From assembly GCA_020445785.1 (NCBI GenBank), contig JAGRFZ010000142.1, positions 1 to 52,152 of the forward strand: a DNA stretch of 52,152 bases, written 5' to 3'. Origin of the DNA: Rhodocyclaceae bacterium. Lineage in GTDB: Bacteria > Pseudomonadota > Gammaproteobacteria > Burkholderiales > Rhodocyclaceae. Positions 48,323 through 52,152 of this stretch are shown in pieces (the first letter of the stretch is position 1; each line of letters begins with the position of its first letter). The translations under genes and the position numbers were made by a program. The notes under the pieces were generated by a model, which was given only the letters and a program-made list of their open reading frames with translations, did no database searches and was not told the DNA's origin.

Positions 48323-48626
48323 TCTTGTTCTCCATGGGTGGTAGGCCGGAAGGGATATCTCCAGCCGCGGTCGAGCCACCGTGAACCGGATGCTTGGAAG
48401 CTTGTTACGGCTCGGAACTCCCTCGGCTTGAAGCGTCGCCGTCGCACGGCGTTACTTCGGTCACGAACGCGCTGCAGGCTGCGGCTTGCGCGGCCTGGTT
48501 GCACGGGTGTCGGTCGTGCAACCGCTCGCTTGCATCACGGCCTGAAAAACGGCATCATTCGCGCCGCGTCGTCGGCGGGCATGCCGGCCGGCGGCCACGC
48601 CAGTGCCCACGGGCGCACGGGGCGAA
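48323..48626. other. Intergenic region before tRNA-Gly
   Basis: About 300 bases between the divergent kinase gene and the tRNA. The open frames are chance; promoter regions for both directions must lie here, but no clear -35/-10 pair was picked out. Confidence 0.4.
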
Positions 48627-48702
48627 GCGGGAATAGCTCAGTTGGTAGAGCGCAACCTTGCCAAGGTTGAGGTCGCGAGTTCGAGACTCGTTTCCCGCTC
48701 CA
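48627..48702 (+). tRNA. tRNA-Gly (anticodon GCC)
   Basis: A 76-base cloverleaf. The acceptor arm GCGGGAA pairs with TTCCCGC; the D arm is AGCTCAGTTGGTAGAGC; the anticodon arm CAACCTTGCCAAGGTTG has GCC at its centre; the T arm is GCGAGTTCGAGACTCGT. The discriminator T is followed by an encoded CCA. Confidence 0.97.
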
Positions 48703-48710
48703 GATTCGGC

Positions 48711-48750
48711 GGGGAGGGCATCCACAGGGTGTACCTCCCCGTTTTGGTTT
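48711..48750 (+). terminator. Terminator after tRNA-Gly
   Basis: GGGGAGG (48711-48717) and CCTCCCC (48734-48740) form a stem followed by GTTTTGGTTT, a typical intrinsic end for a single tRNA gene. Confidence 0.65.
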
Positions 48751-48916
48751 ACGCTCGATCTGCATCGGCACTTCCGCCCGGGCCCGCGGTCGCGGGTGTG
48801 CGTGCCGGGCTCGCACGGCGCGGCCAGGCCCTGCGAACGGCGCGACGCAGTGCATTGCAATACTCCGTTCTTGCGCCCTTGCCGACGATGCCGGGCGGGG
48901 ACAGGAGGGCCTACTG

Positions 48917-50104
48917 GTGATCGACTTGGCAATTTCCCTGGCGGGACGGCGGCTTCCGGCGTACGGCAGCAACAGCATCCTCGAGCTGGTACGCTGGGTC
49001 GGGGCGCGACTCAAGCGCGATGGCGGCGAAGGGGCGATGGCGGCACCCGATGGGGTTCCGGGTGAGGGCGGTCAGCGCCTGGTGCTGGCCCTCTTCGACG
49101 GCCTCGGTGATCACTATCTGGGCGGGCCGGGCGCGTCGTCGGCGATGCGGATGGCACGCCGCTCGGCCCTGACTTCGGTGTTCCCGTCCACCACTGCCTC
49201 GGCCGTGACGACGATGATGACCGGACTCTCGCCGGCGACGCACGGACTCAACGGTTGGGTCTGCCGTGGCCACGACGGGGTCGGCCTGTTCGAACCGCTG
49301 CCGATGATCTACCACGAAACCTGCAAACCCCTGCGCCACCCGGTGCGCCGGCGGCGCCTGTTTCCGTATCGTTCGCTGTACCAGGGCCTGGGTTGTACCG
49401 CGTTCGTCATCAGCCCTGCGTGGCTGATCGATTCCGACTTCAGCCGGCACCATAGCCGTGGCGCCGCAGTGGCTGGCTACTCGGCGCTGGACGAAGTGCC
49501 CGAACTGCTGGCCTTTGCGCTCGAGCGGCTGGGCCCGCGAGGACTGGTCTACCTCTACTTTCCCCAGTTCGATGCGACGGCCCATGATTTCGGCATGGCT
49601 TCCGCGCAACTGCAGCAGATTTTCGGCGAACTCGATGACTGCTTCGCGGCGTTGGCCGCGTGCTGCGAGGCGGGTGATGCAACGCTGTTGGCGACCGCCG
49701 ACCACGGCCTGATCGATGCACCGGAGGCGGAGATGATCTGCCTCGGGGCCGAGCCCGCGATTGCATCGATGCTCGCGATGCCGCTTTGGGGCGAGCGGCG
49801 GGCCGCCTTCTGTGCGCTGCGGCCGGGCATGGAAGCGGCGTTTCGCGAGGCCATCGAAGCGCGCTGGCCGGGCCGCATCGACGTGCTGAGCGGCGCCCAG
49901 GTGATCGATGCCGGGCTGCTGGGGCCGGGCCGACCGCACCGGGACCTGGACGTCCGCGTCGGCGACCTGCTGCTGCTGCCGCGCGGCGGAGGCACGGTCG
50001 TCGACGCCGCCGCGCCGCAGGAGGTGCACCGCCTGGTCGCCGTGCATGGGGGCTTGTCCGCGCAGGAGATGAGCGTACCGTTGCTGGTGTCCGGCGCCCA
50101 CTGA
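48917..50104 (+). CDS. Alkaline phosphatase-fold phosphodiesterase/nucleotide pyrophosphatase
   Basis: A 395-residue member of the type I phosphodiesterase group. The metal Asp lies in LALFDGLGDHYL, followed by SVFPSTTASAVTTMMTGLSPATHGLNGW with the catalytic Thr. The later ligands are in YFPQFDATAHDFG and TADHGLID. No signal peptide, so probably cytoplasmic; substrate unknown. The start is a GTG with a good AGGAGGG ribosome binding site. The gene stands alone between tRNA-Gly and a convergent DUF1178 gene. Confidence 0.85.
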   Translation: MIDLAISLAGRRLPAYGSNSILELVRWVGARLKRDGGEGAMAAPDGVPGEGGQRLVLALFDGLGDHYLGGPGASSAMRMARRSALTSVFPSTTASAVTTMMTGLSPATHGLNGWVCRGHDGVGLFEPLPMIYHETCKPLRHPVRRRRLFPYRSLYQGLGCTAFVISPAWLIDSDFSRHHSRGAAVAGYSALDEVPELLAFALERLGPRGLVYLYFPQFDATAHDFGMASAQLQQIFGELDDCFAALAACCEAGDATLLATADHGLIDAPEAEMICLGAEPAIASMLAMPLWGERRAAFCALRPGMEAAFREAIEARWPGRIDVLSGAQVIDAGLLGPGRPHRDLDVRVGDLLLLPRGGGTVVDAAAPQEVHRLVAVHGGLSAQEMSVPLLVSGAH

Positions 50105-50169
50105 GCGCCACCGATCCGGGGAATCACGGCCCGTCGCGGCCACCGTCCACGCGCCGCCCTGCAGTGCGT

Positions 50170-50592
50170 TCAGTGCAGATCGTCCTTGGCGGGGGGGACG
50201 GGAAGCACGCCGATGCCTTCGTCGAGCAGCGATGCCACCTCTTCGCGGCTGGCGCGTCCGCGCACGCTGCGATGCTCGGATTCGCCGTAGTGAATCTTGC
50301 GCGCCTCGTCGGGAAACCGATCGCCGACGTCGTCGGCCGCGGCCGCCATCTCGCGTAGGCTGGCCGCGAGCTGGGCCGCCAGCATCTGCGGCGTCGGCGG
50401 CTTCTTCGCGGCGCCTGGATGGTCGCGGCCGGAGCGCAGATAAGCTGCGGACGGGCGCCGGTCCACCTGCGTGCTGCCGCAGGTGGGGCAGGCCACCAGC
50501 CCGTGCCCGCGCTGCCGTTTGAAGTCGTCCGCCGAGGCGAACCAACCCTCGAAGCGGTGGCCGTGCTCGCATTGCACGTCGAGTACGATCAT
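50170..50592 (-). CDS. DUF1178 family protein
   Basis: A 140-residue protein opening MIVLDVQCEHGHRFEGWFAS, with a small Cys2-type pair (CEHGH and CPTCGS) that may hold zinc; the C-terminal part is helical (RKIHYGESEHRSVRGRAS, EEVASLLDEGIGVLPVP). The function is unknown although the family is widespread in proteobacteria and often lies near aroE. The start at 50592 is the usual family start; an in-frame ATG at 50622 has a better GAGG ribosome binding site. Confidence 0.85.
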   Translation of the reverse strand: MIVLDVQCEHGHRFEGWFASADDFKRQRGHGLVACPTCGSTQVDRRPSAAYLRSGRDHPGAAKKPPTPQMLAAQLAASLREMAAAADDVGDRFPDEARKIHYGESEHRSVRGRASREEVASLLDEGIGVLPVPPAKDDLH

Positions 50593-50855
50593 GACGACGC
50601 GCGCGGGCCCGAGGCTCGCCATGGCGGTGCCTCGACGGTTGGGGAAGGGCCGGTGACGGCATCCGGATCGCGACGCATGCCCGCAATGTACACCAATCGC
50701 ACCACGCTCTCGCTGCAGCCGAGGCCCAGTCTGTGGCGCGGATCGATCGCATCTGTGCGGGCCGAGCCGGTGCGCCGCCGTGAGCGCTTCGTCATTGCGG
50801 GCTACACTTGCATTTCGGGCCCCTGTGCCCCCGGCCAGCACCGACAGGACCTCCC

Positions 50856-51671
50856 ATGACCGACCGCTACGCCGTCATCGGCAATCCCATCGCCCACAGC
50901 CAGTCGCCGAGGCTGCATGCCGAGTTTGCGCGGCAATGCCACCAGGACATTTCCTACGAGGCCATCCACGCCCCGCGCGATGGCTTCGCCGACGCCGTCG
51001 CGGCCTTCCGCACGGCCGGCGGCAAAGGCATGAACGTGACGGTTCCGTTCAAGCTGGAAGCCCTCGACCTCGCCGACACGCTGAGCGAACGTGCGCGCAT
51101 GGCGGGTGCTGTGAACACCCTGAAATTCGACGAACACGGCACCTACGGCGACAACACCGACGGCGTCGGCCTGGTTGCCGACATCCGTGATCGCCTCGGC
51201 GTCGATATCGATGGGCGGCGGGTGTTGCTGCTGGGTGCTGGCGGCGCCGCCCGCGGCGTGATCCTGCCGCTGCTCGACGCTGGCGCCGCAGCCCTGGTGA
51301 TCGCCAATCGCACGCCGGAGCGGGCGGTCGAACTGATCGCGCCTTTCGGCGTGCGCGCCGGCCTCCACGCAGGCGGCTTCGGCATGCTCGCCAAACACGA
51401 TTTCGACATCGTCATCAACGCCACTTCGGCCAGCCTCTCGGACCAGAGCCTGCCTTTGCCGCCCGACGTCTTCGCCGACGGCTCGCTGGCCTACGACATG
51501 GTCTACGGCAAGGGCACGACCCGCTTCCTCGCGGACGCACGCGCGCACGGCGCGGCGATGCTTTCCGACGGTCTCGGCATGCTGGTCGCCCAGGCGGCCG
51601 AATCCTTCCGCCTGTGGCGCGGCGTGCGGCCGGACACCGTGCCGGTGATGGCGCTGCTGCAGGCGGGGTAG
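50856..51671 (+). CDS. aroE: Shikimate dehydrogenase
   Basis: Reduces 3-dehydroshikimate with NADPH in the shikimate pathway (EC 1.1.1.25). The 271 residues include GNPIAHSQSPRLH, the catalytic K66 in VTVPFKLEALD, D102 in GDNTDGVG, the NADPH loop LLGAGGAARGV and the NRT at the NADP site. The ATG at 50856 has AGGA upstream. It is divergent from the DUF1178 gene. Confidence 0.95.
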   Translation: MTDRYAVIGNPIAHSQSPRLHAEFARQCHQDISYEAIHAPRDGFADAVAAFRTAGGKGMNVTVPFKLEALDLADTLSERARMAGAVNTLKFDEHGTYGDNTDGVGLVADIRDRLGVDIDGRRVLLLGAGGAARGVILPLLDAGAAALVIANRTPERAVELIAPFGVRAGLHAGGFGMLAKHDFDIVINATSASLSDQSLPLPPDVFADGSLAYDMVYGKGTTRFLADARAHGAAMLSDGLGMLVAQAAESFRLWRGVRPDTVPVMALLQAG

Positions 51672-52085
51672 CTCCTGGGGTACCGCGTACCGATCCCGGT
51701 GCGGGCGGTGGCAGGGCCGTCGGGTGTGTGCGGCGAATGGCGGCCTAGCACCGGCACTGGCCCGGCGAAGCGGATGTTCGCGCGGCACTTGGTCGGCCTG
51801 AGTGGTGGCCGGCCCGCCTGCGCCAATTCAGCGCCGGAAATGCTCCCGACAGGCTGCCGCACGACAACGACGGGCGGCCAGCGAATCACTCATGGTGTCC
51901 GGGGCGAGGCAGGAGCACTGCTGACAGGGTGGCGGGCCAGGGCCGCCGCACTTAGTTGTCATAGCCGACACCTTGAAATGCCAATGTCGTCGACTTGCCT
52001 GGAAAGCCGTTCACTTTCAGTAGGTTATGCTTATGTCTTGTGAACTGCTTCGCATTCCGGTCTACTCTCGTCATTTGGACGAGCA
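51672..52085. other. Gap between aroE and a transposase start
   Basis: About 410 bases. GC falls towards the right end, matching the entry to a mobile element. CAGGGTGGCGGGCCAGGGCC (51934-51953) could be near an IS end but no partner is in the window. No gene seen. Confidence 0.35.
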
Positions 52086-52152
52086 ATGGGACCGAGAACA
52101 TTGGCAGAGCACTTTTCCGAGATCGAGGATCCCCGGCGCACCGGTTTCGCGC
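52086..52152 (+). CDS. N-terminus of a second transposase, ISAs1-like, cut by the window
   Basis: The frame from the ATG at 52086 reads MGPRTLAEHFSEIEDPRR, close to the opening of ISAs1/H-repeat-associated transposases (LLEHF...IEDPR). Only about 22 codons are present. The family call rests on this short motif. Confidence 0.5.
   Translation, partial: MGPRTLAEHFSEIEDPRRTGFA

Noticed and set aside
48627-48702. tRNA-Gly as an integration site for a genomic island
   Set aside because: No integrase gene or direct repeat of the tRNA 3' end is in the window, and the following genes look native.

Overview
The window reads as a high-GC chromosome segment from a betaproteobacterium, most likely of the Rhodocyclales/Zoogloeaceae type (Azoarcus/Thauera-like). 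The clues are the smc-zipA-ligA-galU run, the dapC-dapD pair with a pilU-type ATPase, and a complete core metabolism set (aroE, rnz, DUF1178). This placement is inference from gene content and order; no rRNA is present.

Left accessory region (1-5638). A complete IS1182-like insertion sequence (about 180-1813, with short terminal inverted repeats and a GGCC target duplication) lies beside a low-GC block. The block carries a GNAT acetyltransferase, an unrecognised protein, and a two-gene type II Thoeris anti-phage system: thsA (two membrane helices plus Macro-like domain) and thsB (TIR-like). A 76-bp inverted repeat with integron attC-like core ends lies immediately before thsA, and a second attC-like start (GCCTAAC) lies just after thsB. 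The Thoeris pair therefore looks like one mobile integron cassette.

Core block (5639-21135). On the minus strand lie dapC-dapD-pilU. On the plus strand lie smc, then zipA-ligA-galU with 4-base overlaps. Next, on the minus strand, is a putative metal-related operon (small Cys protein, DUF2796/ZrgA-like protein, ABC ATPase, FtsX/MacB-like permease, DUF3299 protein), preceded by an SRPBCC/VOC pair.

Regulated metabolism (21282-32113). A four-helix, histidine-bearing membrane protein and an XRE regulator diverge around a perfect palindrome. A flavodoxin-like protein diverges from acuR, followed by acuI and a periplasmic cupin DMSP lyase (dddY). Together they form a DMSP/acrylate module: DddY releases acrylate in the periplasm, AcuI reduces acryloyl-CoA, and AcuR is expected to repress through a TAGAC-N5-GTCTA operator found at both promoters. 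A large hybrid histidine kinase, an FMN reductase and RNase Z follow.

RiPP-like cluster (32440-37807). Downstream of a Crp/Fnr-type regulator is a 156-residue protein with nine regularly spaced cysteines and repeated Ser/Thr-x-x-Cys units. It is followed by a HopA1-like putative lyase and a fused Ser/Thr-kinase plus LanC-like cyclase carrying a CCG zinc motif. This looks like a lanthipeptide-type pathway of unusual architecture, combining class V-like and class III-like parts, with the modified region followed by a long helical C-terminal tail. It is the strongest candidate for an undescribed system.

Signalling and right end (37916-52152). A lipoprotein is followed by a FecR-TPR-beta-barrel outer membrane protein divergent from a CHASE2 adenylate cyclase. 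Then come a histidine kinase / response regulator / REC-GGDEF-EAL operon, tRNA-Gly(GCC), a phosphodiesterase-like protein, a DUF1178 protein, aroE, and the first codons of a second transposase (ISAs1-like) cut by the window edge.
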